Notes under the pieces: model-generated
What the model was told of the DNA's origin: nothing
Database searches by the model: none
Seen by the model: only the letters and a program-made list of their open reading frames with translations
In this document: piece after piece, positions 17,057-25,034 of the stretch
Position numbering within the stretch: position 1 is the stretch's first letter
Layout: each line of letters opens with the position of its first letter
Translations under genes and position numbers: made by a program
Source of the DNA: an uncultured Muribaculaceae bacterium
GTDB lineage: Bacteria > Bacteroidota > Bacteroidia > Bacteroidales > Muribaculaceae
Reading direction: 5' to 3'
Assembly (NCBI GenBank): GCA_910587475.1
Contig: CAJUMR010000034.1
Coordinates: forward strand, 1 to 28,763
Length of the DNA: 28,763 bases

Positions 17057-18016
17057 ATGGACAAAAAACGCCGTTACATCATCAGGCCCTACTCCGCCGA
17101 CTTCAGCCAGCAATGGGACGATTTCGTCGACGCCTCGCGCAATGCGACATTCATCCTGCGCCGGGGCTACATGGACTACCATGCCGACCGCTTCGCCGAC
17201 CGATCTCTGATCATCTCGGCGGCTGACCGCATCATTGCGCTCTTTGCGGCCTGCGAGGGAGATGATGGCGAAATCGCAGCACACGCGGGCCTCACCTACG
17301 GCGGACTGATCATGCCTGCATCGGGTATTGACGGGGCAGATGTCGTCGACATTTTCAACCTTATCACCGACCACTACCGCAAAGCCGGCTACCGCAGGAT
17401 GCGCTACAAAGCAATCCCCCACATCTTCCACCGCTATCCGGCGGAAGAAGACATCTATGCCCTCTTCCGCAGCGGCGCCACACTTGCCGAATGCAATCTC
17501 TCGTCGACCATATTGCTAAGCAATCCTATCCGCTTCAATGAGAACAGCCGACGCAACATGCGTCGGGCCGAGGCTGCGTCACTGTCAGTCGGATTAACTC
17601 GCGATTTCTCACCATTCTGGCATATACTCTCAGATCTGCTTGCCACGCGCTACGACACCCGCCCGGTGCACTCGCTCGACGAGATAACCCTGCTTGCGTC
17701 GCGCTTCCCCGATAACATCAGGCTGATCACAGCCACCAATGCCGACGGCGCCACAGTGGCCGGCACCGTGCTCTACATCACTCCGGCGTGTGTCCACGCT
17801 CAGTACATAGCTGCATCGCCCGAAGGAAAAGCCATCGGTGCACTCCCGCTTGTGTTCCGTTTTGCGATCGACAACCTCTGCTCCGATGCCCGGTACTTTG
17901 ACTTCGGCACATCGAACGAACACCACGGCCTCTACCTCAACGCCGGACTGCTGACGCAGAAAAACGGCATGGGCGGACGCGGCATCACATATAATATATA
18001 TACACTCGATCTATAG
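17057..18016 (+). CDS. GNAT-type (Acetyltransf_6/FemAB-like) acyltransferase of unknown substrate
   Basis: This 319-residue protein resembles Bacteroidales proteins annotated as GNAT-family N-acetyltransferases of the double-GNAT type. Visible features are the opening RPYSADFSQQWDDFVDASRNATFILRRGYMDYHADRF (conserved at this position in the family), a second GNAT-like half from about 190, and the C-terminal FDFGTSNEHHGLYLNAGL block. No signal peptide is present, so it should be cytoplasmic. ATG 17057 is chosen because the upstream part of the open frame (from 16994) lies in the terminator and promoter. The gene converges on the YciO-family gene and overlaps it by 6 bases. The substrate is unknown. 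Its last codons coincide with a palindrome and with an AT-rich inverted repeat, described separately. Confidence 0.72.
   Translation: MDKKRRYIIRPYSADFSQQWDDFVDASRNATFILRRGYMDYHADRFADRSLIISAADRIIALFAACEGDDGEIAAHAGLTYGGLIMPASGIDGADVVDIFNLITDHYRKAGYRRMRYKAIPHIFHRYPAEEDIYALFRSGATLAECNLSSTILLSNPIRFNENSRRNMRRAEAASLSVGLTRDFSPFWHILSDLLATRYDTRPVHSLDEITLLASRFPDNIRLITATNADGATVAGTVLYITPACVHAQYIAASPEGKAIGALPLVFRFAIDNLCSDARYFDFGTSNEHHGLYLNAGLLTQKNGMGGRGITYNIYTLDL
17984..18002 (+). repeat. Left arm of an AT-rich inverted repeat flanking the YciO-family gene
   Basis: The 14-base core ACATATAATATATA at 17987-18000 recurs in opposite orientation at 18626-18639. Over 19 bases (17984-18002 against 18642-18624) only two positions differ. 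The arm lies inside the GNAT gene and encodes I-T-Y-N-I-Y. It is much more AT-rich than its surroundings and uses AAT and ATA codons that neighbours mostly avoid. Confidence 0.7.
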
Positions 18017-18022
18017 ATCGAG
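18005..18022. repeat. 18-bp perfect palindrome spanning two converging stop codons
   Basis: CTCGATCTATAGATCGAG is its own reverse complement. Read in either direction it gives CTC GAT CTA TAG, that is Leu-Asp-Leu-stop, so the plus-strand GNAT gene and the minus-strand YciO-family gene end with the same codons. No T-run follows, so an intrinsic terminator is doubtful. Confidence 0.9.
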
Positions 18023-18619
18023 TTCGCCGAGACCCTGACGCACTATCTCAGGCGACGACGCGTCGAGACAATCGACGACCGTCGACACTCCCGTGCCGCC
18101 TTCGCCGGCATCGATCAGCAGATCGGCGTCATGTTGATAAGCAAGCGCAAGCGCGTCGGGCGACACAATGTCATCTTCATCTTCCGGAGCTACAGACGTC
18201 GTCATCACCGGATTGCCGAGCGACTCAGCCAGAGCCCGCGCGATCTCGTTATCGGGGATTCGCACCCCGACACTTTTGCGGCCTTTGAACACCTTGGGCA
18301 GCGAGCTCGCCGACGGCAATATGAATGTGAACGGCCCCGGCAAACACTGCTTCATCAGTTTGAACGCATTGTTGTCGATCCGTGCATACTCCGACGCCTG
18401 CGACAACGATCCGCACACCACCGACAGCAACTGCTTGTCGGGATTGATGCCTTTCAGTCGGCAAAGCCGCTCGATCGCCTTGTTGTTGAGGGCGTCGCAA
18501 CCCAGAGCATAGACCGTGTCGGTCGGATAGATCACAACGCCTCCGTCGCGCAGTATGCGCACAGCGTCGTCAATGTAACGTTCGTTGACCGAAGTCCCGA
18601 AAAATTTAAGATGTTTCAT
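18011..18619 (-). CDS. Sua5/YciO/YrdC-family protein (threonylcarbamoyl-AMP synthase fold)
   Basis: The 202-residue cytoplasmic protein has the YrdC fold. It carries YPTDTVYALGCDA at 31-43, the Lys-rich nucleotide site KGINPDKQL (56-64), PGPFTFIL at 94-101 and SVGVRIPDN at 116-124. In TsaC/Sua5 the block near 138 reads S-T-S-A-N; here it is MTTSVAPEDEDD, followed by LLIDAGEGGTGVSTVVDC. This is closer to the YciO branch, whose role in t6A tRNA modification is uncertain. It may make threonylcarbamoyl-AMP from threonine, bicarbonate and ATP. The start overlaps the stop of the upstream B3/B4 gene (ATGA), and its 3' end overlaps the GNAT gene by 6 bases. Whether it is the cell's only enzyme of this type cannot be told here. 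Confidence 0.88.
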   Translation of the reverse strand: MKHLKFFGTSVNERYIDDAVRILRDGGVVIYPTDTVYALGCDALNNKAIERLCRLKGINPDKQLLSVVCGSLSQASEYARIDNNAFKLMKQCLPGPFTFILPSASSLPKVFKGRKSVGVRIPDNEIARALAESLGNPVMTTSVAPEDEDDIVSPDALALAYQHDADLLIDAGEGGTGVSTVVDCLDASSPEIVRQGLGELDL

Positions 18620-19281
18620 GGTCTGTATATATTATATGTAATATTATGTCCGGCGGCATATTGTTCGAGCAGACGGGTAGCCATCGCTATTATATCCCGC
18701 TCATCCATATCATCACGGTAAACATTGATCGTCAGTAACAAGCGACGGGTGTCGGTAGTCATCTTGGTCCGTTCGTTGTCAGAAGTCGGTGTGCCGATGC
18801 CGCCTGTCGCATCGCGCCACACCGGCAGACATGCTATGTTGAGCGGCCCGCGACCGATCGCCTCATAAGGCTCGCCCTCACGACCGACGCCGAGCGTCAA
18901 GGTGTCGCCTGCGATCTTATCGGCGTCAAATCCTCCGATCGAGTGCCCACATGCCACCGACAACAGATTGACAAGATCGATCAGCGCCAGGCTACGGTAG
19001 AGTTCAAGCCCCTTGACAAAGCGCCGGCACAGCGCTTCGGTCGACGGACGATAACGGTTTGGCTCCTTGCCGAGCGTCTTGTAAGCTTCGCGTGTGCCGG
19101 CAATGCCTGGCCGCTTGTTCACCTCCGCCATTTCGTGACATGCCCTGTAGCTCTCACCGAACGAAGTGATCTCGCGCCACAGATTATCGTCAGTCGGCAA
19201 CGACTCGACATCAGCCTCCACAGCGATCAGCTTGTAGCCGGGCACTTTCTCTTTTATTATCGGATCAAATTCGAATTTCAT
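18616..19281 (-). CDS. B3/B4 tRNA-binding-domain protein
   Basis: This 221-residue protein has the B3/B4 domain found as an editing-like module in phenylalanyl-tRNA synthetase beta chains and also as a stand-alone protein. It contains NKRPGIAGTREAYKTLGKEPNRYRPSTEALCRR (about 55-87), LIDLVNLLSVACGHSIGGFDADKI and REGEPYEAIGRG, all typical of stand-alone members. The likely role is editing or clearing a mischarged tRNA or amino acid, which would fit its operon partner of the tRNA-modification fold; this is inference. ATG 19281 is chosen because it begins the conserved MKFEFDP. The frame runs further upstream to 19389 but would cross the terminator of the next gene. A weak -7 element (TACTATTG, 19303-19296) lies upstream. 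The stop overlaps the YciO-family start by 4 bases. Confidence 0.85.
   Translation of the reverse strand: MKFEFDPIIKEKVPGYKLIAVEADVESLPTDDNLWREITSFGESYRACHEMAEVNKRPGIAGTREAYKTLGKEPNRYRPSTEALCRRFVKGLELYRSLALIDLVNLLSVACGHSIGGFDADKIAGDTLTLGVGREGEPYEAIGRGPLNIACLPVWRDATGGIGTPTSDNERTKMTTDTRRLLLTINVYRDDMDERDIIAMATRLLEQYAAGHNITYNIYRP
18624..18642 (-). repeat. Right arm of an AT-rich inverted repeat flanking the YciO-family gene
   Basis: On the minus strand this arm reads with the 14-base core ACATATAATATATA (18639-18626) and lies at the 3' end of the B3/B4 gene, again encoding I-T-Y-N-I-Y in frame. It faces the left arm at 17984-18002 across about 620 bases. Confidence 0.7.
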
Positions 19282-19365
19282 AAGTTGACTTTTGACAATA
19301 GTAGGTATCACATTTATATTTAATAACACTCTCAGTCTCCAACAGATCGAGCCGGGTCTATTTAT

Positions 19366-19412
19366 AACGAAAGAGCCCCGGGTTGACACTTGCGATGCTC
19401 ACCCGGGGCTCT
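19366..19412 (-). terminator. Terminator of the OmpA-like TPR lipoprotein gene
   Basis: AGAGCCCCGGGT at 19372-19383 pairs perfectly with ACCCGGGGCTCT at 19401-19412 (12 bp) across a 17-base loop. On the minus strand the stem is followed by TTCGTT, a short imperfect T-run. It lies 30 bases after the stop codon at 19442. Confidence 0.8.
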
Positions 19413-19441
19413 GTATTGCTTAATTGTCGTTCAGACAGTCA

Positions 19442-21127
19442 TTAGAGAGCCTGTGACAGATTGAAGTTTGCGAATTCGAGGTCTTCAGAAGCAACCTTTG
19501 CAAGGTTCTTGTCGAGACGGACAGCTTGACGGAGGTTGGTGATTACCATTGACTCGTTGTTGGTGCGAGCGCCGAGCACTGCCATCAGATAGTAGGTAGT
19601 AGCGTCGGGGTTAGCGATAGCAGAGAGTGTAGCTTTTGCCTTGCTATAATCCTTGGTGAGGATCTGAGCTACGGCAGCGTTGTTGGTCTTGCTGTCGCCG
19701 AATGAGCGAGCTGCAGCTGCGTTGTCACCCATCTTGAGGTAGTAGATGCCGAGAGCGTTGTTGAGGCCTTCTGCACCAGCTGCTGAACCGAAGTATTCGT
19801 TAGCTTTGGCAAGGTCCTTGTCGAGAACTGCGATAAGGCCGAGGTTCATCTTGGCTTCGGGGCAGTTTGACTTCAGAGAGAGAGCCTTCTGGAAGTTAGC
19901 CTTGGCAGCAGCGAAGTCGCCTGCTACATACTGAGTAGCGCCGAGGTTGTTCCATGTGCGGTAGTCGTTAGGATAGATGCGGGCAGCTGTTTCGTAGATG
20001 CGCATGCGTTCGTCGTTGTTGTTGGTCAGAGTAGCGCAGTAGAGGATTTCTTCGATAGAGAGTTCCTGAGGATTGCTCTTGAAGAGATCCTGGATTTCCT
20101 TGTCGCTCTTGCCGATCACGTCGATTGACGCTGTGATGCGAGAGTAACGGAGCTGCGGAAGGATCTGGTCAGCGAGTACTTCGAACACGTTTGCGAGGTT
20201 GCGGATTTCGCGTTCGCGCTGTTCAGGATCTTTGTACATTGCGAGTACGCTGAGGATAAGGTCTTTGTCCTGGATGTTGCTCTTCGAAACGAGTTCCTTG
20301 AAGCCTTCCCAGTCTTCTGCTGTGAAGTTCTTGGTGAGTTCACCGAATTCAGTGATCTTGTCTTTCTTGAGCTGATCTTCCATATATTTGACTGTGTTGA
20401 CCTCACGTTTTTCAGCGAGTTCGTAGTTCCAGTCATATGCACCTTCAGGCGAAGCATAAGAGTTGATGTTGATCTCTTTGAGTTCGCGTGAAGCGTTGTC
20501 AGAAGTTTCGAGGATTTCCTTGCGGAGTTCGTCCATAGCGTTGGTCTTGAGCTGGTCGGCGCGGATGTTCGCACGGTTGATGAGGAACATGATGTCGGCA
20601 GCATACTTTTCGTTGATCACGCGCTGGAATGCATCGGGAGCGATCGACGGAGCAACGGTCGATGCAGTTGCGAAAGCTGCGGTTGCCACAACGCCTGTTG
20701 CTACCTTAACACGGGGAAGAACATACTGTTTCTTGCCCTGGTTAACGGTGAATGCGAGTTCGAGTTCGCTCTGGATCATTTCAGGCTGATATTCGTAGCC
20801 TACGGGGATGGTCACTGTACCGCCGTTGTCATATGAGATGACGGGGTTGTTGCCACGGACCTTTTCGCCCTGGAAGCGATAAGACTGTGATGCTACTTCT
20901 GTGCCGTTGAAAACGAGATACGGAGTCACGGTCACCTCGGCGTTCTTAACGAAGAACTTCTGGGGCACACGGCCTGTAACTGTAGCGGGAACTTTCTCGC
21001 CGACAACTTCCAGAGGATTGGGGTTGACACTGAAATAATCAGACTTGAACTGTCCGAGCTTCTTGCTGCAAGACGACAATGCGACTGTTGCGCCAAGAAC
21101 TGCGATAAAACAAAGTTTACGATTCAT
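19442..21127 (-). CDS. OmpA-like lipoprotein with C-terminal TPR repeats
   Basis: The 561-residue protein has a lipoprotein signal peptide with lipobox LSSC (Cys20). Residues about 30-140 form a beta-rich region, 141-166 an Ala/Thr-rich stretch, and about 170-340 an OmpA-like region with ININSYASPEGAYDWNYELAEKREVNTVKYM (219-249), which matches the peptidoglycan-binding signature. From about 385 there are TPR repeats, clearest at YRTWNNLGATQYVAGDFAAAKANFQKAL and CPEAKMNLGLIAVLDKDLAKANEYF. It is probably an outer-membrane lipoprotein that links membrane and cell wall. Codon use differs from most neighbours (AAG, GCT, GTT and CGT are frequent), as expected for an abundant protein. It has its own promoter and terminator and stands alone. 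The exact family name is not known to me. Confidence 0.85.
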   Translation of the reverse strand: MNRKLCFIAVLGATVALSSCSKKLGQFKSDYFSVNPNPLEVVGEKVPATVTGRVPQKFFVKNAEVTVTPYLVFNGTEVASQSYRFQGEKVRGNNPVISYDNGGTVTIPVGYEYQPEMIQSELELAFTVNQGKKQYVLPRVKVATGVVATAAFATASTVAPSIAPDAFQRVINEKYAADIMFLINRANIRADQLKTNAMDELRKEILETSDNASRELKEININSYASPEGAYDWNYELAEKREVNTVKYMEDQLKKDKITEFGELTKNFTAEDWEGFKELVSKSNIQDKDLILSVLAMYKDPEQREREIRNLANVFEVLADQILPQLRYSRITASIDVIGKSDKEIQDLFKSNPQELSIEEILYCATLTNNNDERMRIYETAARIYPNDYRTWNNLGATQYVAGDFAAAKANFQKALSLKSNCPEAKMNLGLIAVLDKDLAKANEYFGSAAGAEGLNNALGIYYLKMGDNAAAARSFGDSKTNNAAVAQILTKDYSKAKATLSAIANPDATTYYLMAVLGARTNNESMVITNLRQAVRLDKNLAKVASEDLEFANFNLSQAL

Positions 21128-21197
21128 GACTTTGTGATGAATTGGTTTTATGGATAATTATGTTAATGATTTTACTCTTTGTGGACGAATCCAAGTG

Positions 21198-21205
21198 CAA
21201 ATATA
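21198..21205 (-). promoter_or_regulatory. -7 element of the OmpA-like lipoprotein gene
   Basis: On the minus strand this reads TATATTTG, an exact match to TAnnTTTG. A start near 21192 gives a leader of about 65 bases, AT-rich and open, which suits strong translation. No clear -33 element was found. Confidence 0.7.
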
Positions 21206-21301
21206 GCTATTTTTTGCGTGTGCGTCATCCTAATAGCCCATTTATTTGCTTAATATTTCAAAAATCCGCCTCTAAAACGTTTTTTTTCGCAGAATTATAG
21301 C

Positions 21302-21309
21302 TAATTTTG
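21302..21309 (+). promoter_or_regulatory. -7 element of the speA-truA unit
   Basis: TAATTTTG is an exact match to TAnnTTTG. A start near 21315 gives a leader of about 100 bases before ATG 21417. The T-rich stretch at 21280-21288 may stand in for the -33 element. Confidence 0.6.
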
Positions 21310-21351
21310 TGTCGCTGTGAGTCGCCGTTTCAATCCCGTCCGACATGCGGC

Positions 21352-21385
21352 AGCTCTGTCTCGAGAGCTTTTTACTTTCTTTTTT
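21352..21385 (+). promoter_or_regulatory. Small hairpin with T-rich tail in the speA leader
   Basis: AGCTCT at 21352-21357 pairs with AGAGCT at 21364-21369 across a 6-base loop and is followed by TTTTACTTTCTTTTTT. It looks like a weak intrinsic terminator placed between promoter and speA start, so it could attenuate transcription. The stem is only 6 bp, so chance is possible. Confidence 0.35.
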
Positions 21386-21416
21386 ATTCACCTTTTACAA
21401 CTGTGTTTTTTGACGA

Positions 21417-23315
21417 ATGAGAAAATGGCGTATTGAAGACAGCGCTGAGTTGTACAACATCAACGGCTGGGGGCTGAACTACTTCACTATCAACAGCAAA
21501 GGCCACGTAGCTGTCACTCCGAGGCCCGGATATGCATCGGTCGACCTCAAAGACGTGATGGACGAGCTCCAGGTGCGCGACATCACCGCCCCCGTGCTGC
21601 TCCGCTTCCCCGACATTCTCGACACTCGCATCGAAAAAATCTCAAAATGCTTTGCTCAGGCATCGCAACACTATGAATATAAAGCCAACAGCTACCTGAT
21701 CTACCCCATCAAGGTCAACCAGATCAGAGAAGTTGTCGAAGAGATAGTAAGCTACGGCAAAAAATTCAACATCGGACTCGAAGCCGGATCAAAACCCGAG
21801 CTCCACGCTGTCCTCGCTACAAACATCGCCGAAAACGCCCTCATCATCTGCAACGGCTACAAAGACGAAAGCTACATCGAGCTGGCTCTCCTCGCCCAGA
21901 AGATGGGACGACGCATCTATCTCGTCGTTGAGAAGCTCAACGAGCTGAGACTGATCGCCGACATATCGAAGCGTCTGAAAATCAGACCGAATATCGGTAT
22001 ACGCATCAAACTGTCAAGCTCCGGATCGGGCAAATGGGAAGAAAGCGGGGGCGACCAGTCGAAATTCGGGCTCGACTCTTCAGAGTTGCTCGAAGCGCTC
22101 GACATCCTGCGACGCCGCGAACTCACCGACTGCCTGAAACTGATCCACTTCCACATCGGCAGCCAGATCACAAAGATACGCCGCATCAAAAACGCTCTCC
22201 GCGAAGCCACACAATTCTACGTCCAGCTCTCAAAGATGGGATTCGGCATCGAATTCATCGACATCGGCGGTGGACTCGGAGTCGACTACGACGGAACGCG
22301 CAACAGCGCAAGCGAAAGCTCGATGAACTACTCGATCCAGGAGTACGCCAACGACGCCGTGTCGGCGCTCGTCGACGTTTGCGTCAAAAACAACCTGCCT
22401 CAACCCAACATAATCACTGAAAGCGGACGATCTCTGTCGGCCCACCATTCGATCCTCGTGTTCGAAGCTCTCGAAACAACCCATCTGCCTGAATGGAAAG
22501 ACAGCGAGGAGCTCAGTGACTCTGACCACGAACTCGCCCGAGAACTCTACGACATATGGGACAACCTCGACCAGCCGCGCATATTCGAAAGTTGGCACGA
22601 TGCGCTGCAGATCCGTGAGGAAGCGCTCGACCTGTTCAGCCTCGGCATGCTCGACCTCAAGACAAGGGCACAGATCGAAAAACTTTTCTGGTCGATCGCC
22701 CGCGAGGTCGGCGACATCGCATCGTCGATGAAACACGCCCCCGAAGAGCTGCGCAAGATCGCCCGCATGTTGCCCGACAAATACTTCTGCAACTTCTCTC
22801 TGTTCCAGTCGCTCCCCGACTCCTGGGCCATAGACCAGGTGTTCCCGATCATACCGATCGCGCGCCTCGACGAAAAACCGACGCGCACATGCACCATCCA
22901 GGACATCACATGCGACTCCGACGGAAAGATAGCCAACTTCATCACCTCCAACGGTCTCTCATCATCGCTCCCGATCCATCCTCTTCGACAGGGTGAATCC
23001 TACTATATAGGAGTATTTCTTGTCGGAGCATATCAGGAGATACTCGGCGACATGCACAATCTGTTCGGCGACACCAACGCCGTGCACATCAACGTCTACC
23101 GCGACCGCTATGAGATCGAACAGGTCATCGACGGCGAGACTGTGGCCGAAGTGCTCGACTACGTGCAGTACAACTCCAAGCGCCTCGCACGCAACGTCGA
23201 GACATGGGTGACGGCTTCGATGAAAGCCGGCGCCATATCCCCCGAAGAGGGCCGCGACTTCTTGAGCACTTATCGTTCGGGACTCTACGGCTACACCTAC
23301 CTCGAAAAAGACTGA
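21417..23315 (+). CDS. speA: Biosynthetic arginine decarboxylase
   Basis: A 632-residue fold-III PLP enzyme that converts arginine to agmatine, the first step of the agmatine route to putrescine and spermidine. The N-terminal WRIEDSAELYNINGWGLNYF is the SpeA signature. The PLP lysine is Lys99 in YPIKVNQ, followed by GLEAGSKPEL, LIHFHIGSQI, IDIGGGLGVDYDG (PLP phosphate site) and ESGRSLSAHHS. The C-terminal part has SLPDSWAIDQVFPIIPI and GAYQEILGDMHNLFGDTNAVHI, both typical. The length is normal and no break is seen. truA begins one base after the stop. The leader of about 100 bases may hold a regulatory hairpin. Confidence 0.96.
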   Translation: MRKWRIEDSAELYNINGWGLNYFTINSKGHVAVTPRPGYASVDLKDVMDELQVRDITAPVLLRFPDILDTRIEKISKCFAQASQHYEYKANSYLIYPIKVNQIREVVEEIVSYGKKFNIGLEAGSKPELHAVLATNIAENALIICNGYKDESYIELALLAQKMGRRIYLVVEKLNELRLIADISKRLKIRPNIGIRIKLSSSGSGKWEESGGDQSKFGLDSSELLEALDILRRRELTDCLKLIHFHIGSQITKIRRIKNALREATQFYVQLSKMGFGIEFIDIGGGLGVDYDGTRNSASESSMNYSIQEYANDAVSALVDVCVKNNLPQPNIITESGRSLSAHHSILVFEALETTHLPEWKDSEELSDSDHELARELYDIWDNLDQPRIFESWHDALQIREEALDLFSLGMLDLKTRAQIEKLFWSIAREVGDIASSMKHAPEELRKIARMLPDKYFCNFSLFQSLPDSWAIDQVFPIIPIARLDEKPTRTCTIQDITCDSDGKIANFITSNGLSSSLPIHPLRQGESYYIGVFLVGAYQEILGDMHNLFGDTNAVHINVYRDRYEIEQVIDGETVAEVLDYVQYNSKRLARNVETWVTASMKAGAISPEEGRDFLSTYRSGLYGYTYLEKD

Positions 23316-23316
23316 C

Positions 23317-24063
23317 GTGCAGCGCTACTTCATGCATCTGGCCTACCGCGGAGAGAAATTCCACGGTTGGCAGTCCCAGCCCAACGCTGTCAGTGTGCAG
23401 TCGACAATCGAACAAGCGCTCTCACGCTTCATGCGTCGTCCGGTGCCGATCGTCGGAGCCGGACGCACCGATGCGGGTGTCAACGCTCGCATGATGATAG
23501 CCCATCTCGATCTCGACATCGACCCCGCCGACACTCCGAGGCTGATCGCAGCACTCAACTCGATGGTCGGACGCGACATAGCCATCTACGGGCTGCATCC
23601 CGTGGCTCCCGACGCACATGCCCGCTTCGACGCTACAAGCCGAACATACCATTATTATGCCCACACGCGCAAATCGCCGTTCAGCCATCAGCTGTCGTGG
23701 CTCGCGTCCCACGACCTCGACTTCGAGGCCATGAACCGCGCAGCCTCTCTGCTCATCGGCCGACGCGACTTCACATCATTCTCCAAGCTCCACACCGACA
23801 CCGTCACCAACATCTGCGACCTCACCGCCGCTCGGTGGGAGAGAATCGACGACACCAACTGGCGATTTGTCATTACCGCCGACCGCTTCCTGCGCAACAT
23901 GGTGAGAGCAGTCGTCGGCACTCTCGTCGATGTCGGGCGCGGCAAGATGCCTCCCGAAGCGGTCATCGACATCCTCAACCGACAGAACCGTTGCGCAGCA
24001 GGCACATCAATGCCTGGCCATGCCCTCTTTCTCTGGGACATAACCTACCCTTACCCGTTCTGA
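23317..24063 (+). CDS. truA: tRNA pseudouridine synthase A
   Basis: The 248-residue enzyme makes pseudouridine at positions 38-40 in the anticodon arm of many tRNAs. The catalytic aspartate is Asp52 in GAGRTDAGVNA. Other family blocks are RYFMHLAYRGEKFHGWQSQP at the N-terminus, FDATSRTYHYYAH and FLRNMVRAVVGTLVDVGRGK. The start is GTG at 23317, which places the protein at the usual length. The next ATG (23332) would cut into the first strand. It starts one base after the speA stop and so depends on speA translation. The motif has GVNA where many TruA proteins have GVHA; this is common in Bacteroidales as far as I recall. Confidence 0.95.
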   Translation: MQRYFMHLAYRGEKFHGWQSQPNAVSVQSTIEQALSRFMRRPVPIVGAGRTDAGVNARMMIAHLDLDIDPADTPRLIAALNSMVGRDIAIYGLHPVAPDAHARFDATSRTYHYYAHTRKSPFSHQLSWLASHDLDFEAMNRAASLLIGRRDFTSFSKLHTDTVTNICDLTAARWERIDDTNWRFVITADRFLRNMVRAVVGTLVDVGRGKMPPEAVIDILNRQNRCAAGTSMPGHALFLWDITYPYPF

Positions 24064-24089
24064 CGGCCGGAAAGGCTTGCCTGTGAAGG

Positions 24090-25034
24090 TCAATCCAGCT
24101 CCTCGCGGATGTGATAATGGGGACGCCGCTTCACTTCAATGAAGATCCGACCGACATACAGTCCGACAACACCGATAGCCAGCAGCACTATGCCACCGAC
24201 AAACCACACCGACAGCATCAGCGATGCCCAGCCATGCTCGGCCGTTCCTGAGATCAGAGACTCAAGCACATATATGCCAATGCCTATCGCAACGAGCACA
24301 AACACCAGCCCAGTGCTGAGTATGCTGTAGATAGGCTTGACCGAGAACGACGTGATGCCGTTGAGAGCCAATGTCAGCATTTTCGACATCGTATACTTCG
24401 ACTCGCCGGCCTCGCGTTCGCTGATCACATCGTCGACAGTCGTCGATCTGAAACCTATCATCGGTATTATGCCGCGCAGATAGAGATTGCGCTCCTCGTA
24501 GCGGCCGAGCTCCTCGACCACCCTGCGGCTCATAAAGCGGAAATCCGCGTGATTGTAGACCGTTTCGACGCCTAACTTGCGCTGCAGCTTATAAAACGCT
24601 ACTGCCGTCAGACGCTTCATGGCCGGATCGGCCTTGCGCGACACCTTCACACCATAGACCACATCATAGCCATCATCATAGGCATCGATCATCTTGCCGA
24701 TAGCCTCGATATCGTCCTGCAGGTCAACATCGACCGTCACAACGGCATCGGCGCTTTTCACCGCCGTCATCATTCCGGCCAGTATCGCCTTCTGGTGGCC
24801 AGAATTGTGAGCGAGATCGATCCCCTTGAAATGGACGGGATCGCTGTCGTGGAGATCCGAGATCAACTCCCATGTGCGGTCGCGGCTGCCATCGTTGACA
24901 AAGAGCACAAAGCTGTCGCCCGTCACCTTGCCATCATCACCCAAGCGGGCGAGCAACTCCTTGAGCCGCGCAGCAGAATGCTCAATCACAGCCTCCTCGT
25001 TGTAGCAGGGGCAAACTATCGCAAGTCTTATCAT
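24090..25034 (-). CDS. GT2 polyprenyl-phosphate glycosyltransferase (DPM1/ArnC/GtrB-like)
   Basis: This 314-residue protein has a cytoplasmic GT2 domain (about 1-225) with CPCYNEEAVI, VLFVNDGSRDRTW, the metal site VDVDLQDD (101-108) and the YNHADFRFMSRRVVEEL block, then two transmembrane helices (about 233-258 and 268-295). This layout is that of enzymes that move a sugar from a nucleotide donor to undecaprenyl phosphate. It is the second gene of a two-gene minus-strand operon after a CE4 deacetylase, with a 4-base ATGA overlap. The pair recalls ArnC/ArnD and FlmF2/NaxD, which make and then deacylate or deacetylate an undecaprenyl-phosphate sugar for lipid A. The sugar is unknown here. Confidence 0.88.
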   Translation of the reverse strand: MIRLAIVCPCYNEEAVIEHSAARLKELLARLGDDGKVTGDSFVLFVNDGSRDRTWELISDLHDSDPVHFKGIDLAHNSGHQKAILAGMMTAVKSADAVVTVDVDLQDDIEAIGKMIDAYDDGYDVVYGVKVSRKADPAMKRLTAVAFYKLQRKLGVETVYNHADFRFMSRRVVEELGRYEERNLYLRGIIPMIGFRSTTVDDVISEREAGESKYTMSKMLTLALNGITSFSVKPIYSILSTGLVFVLVAIGIGIYVLESLISGTAEHGWASLMLSVWFVGGIVLLAIGVVGLYVGRIFIEVKRRPHYHIREELD

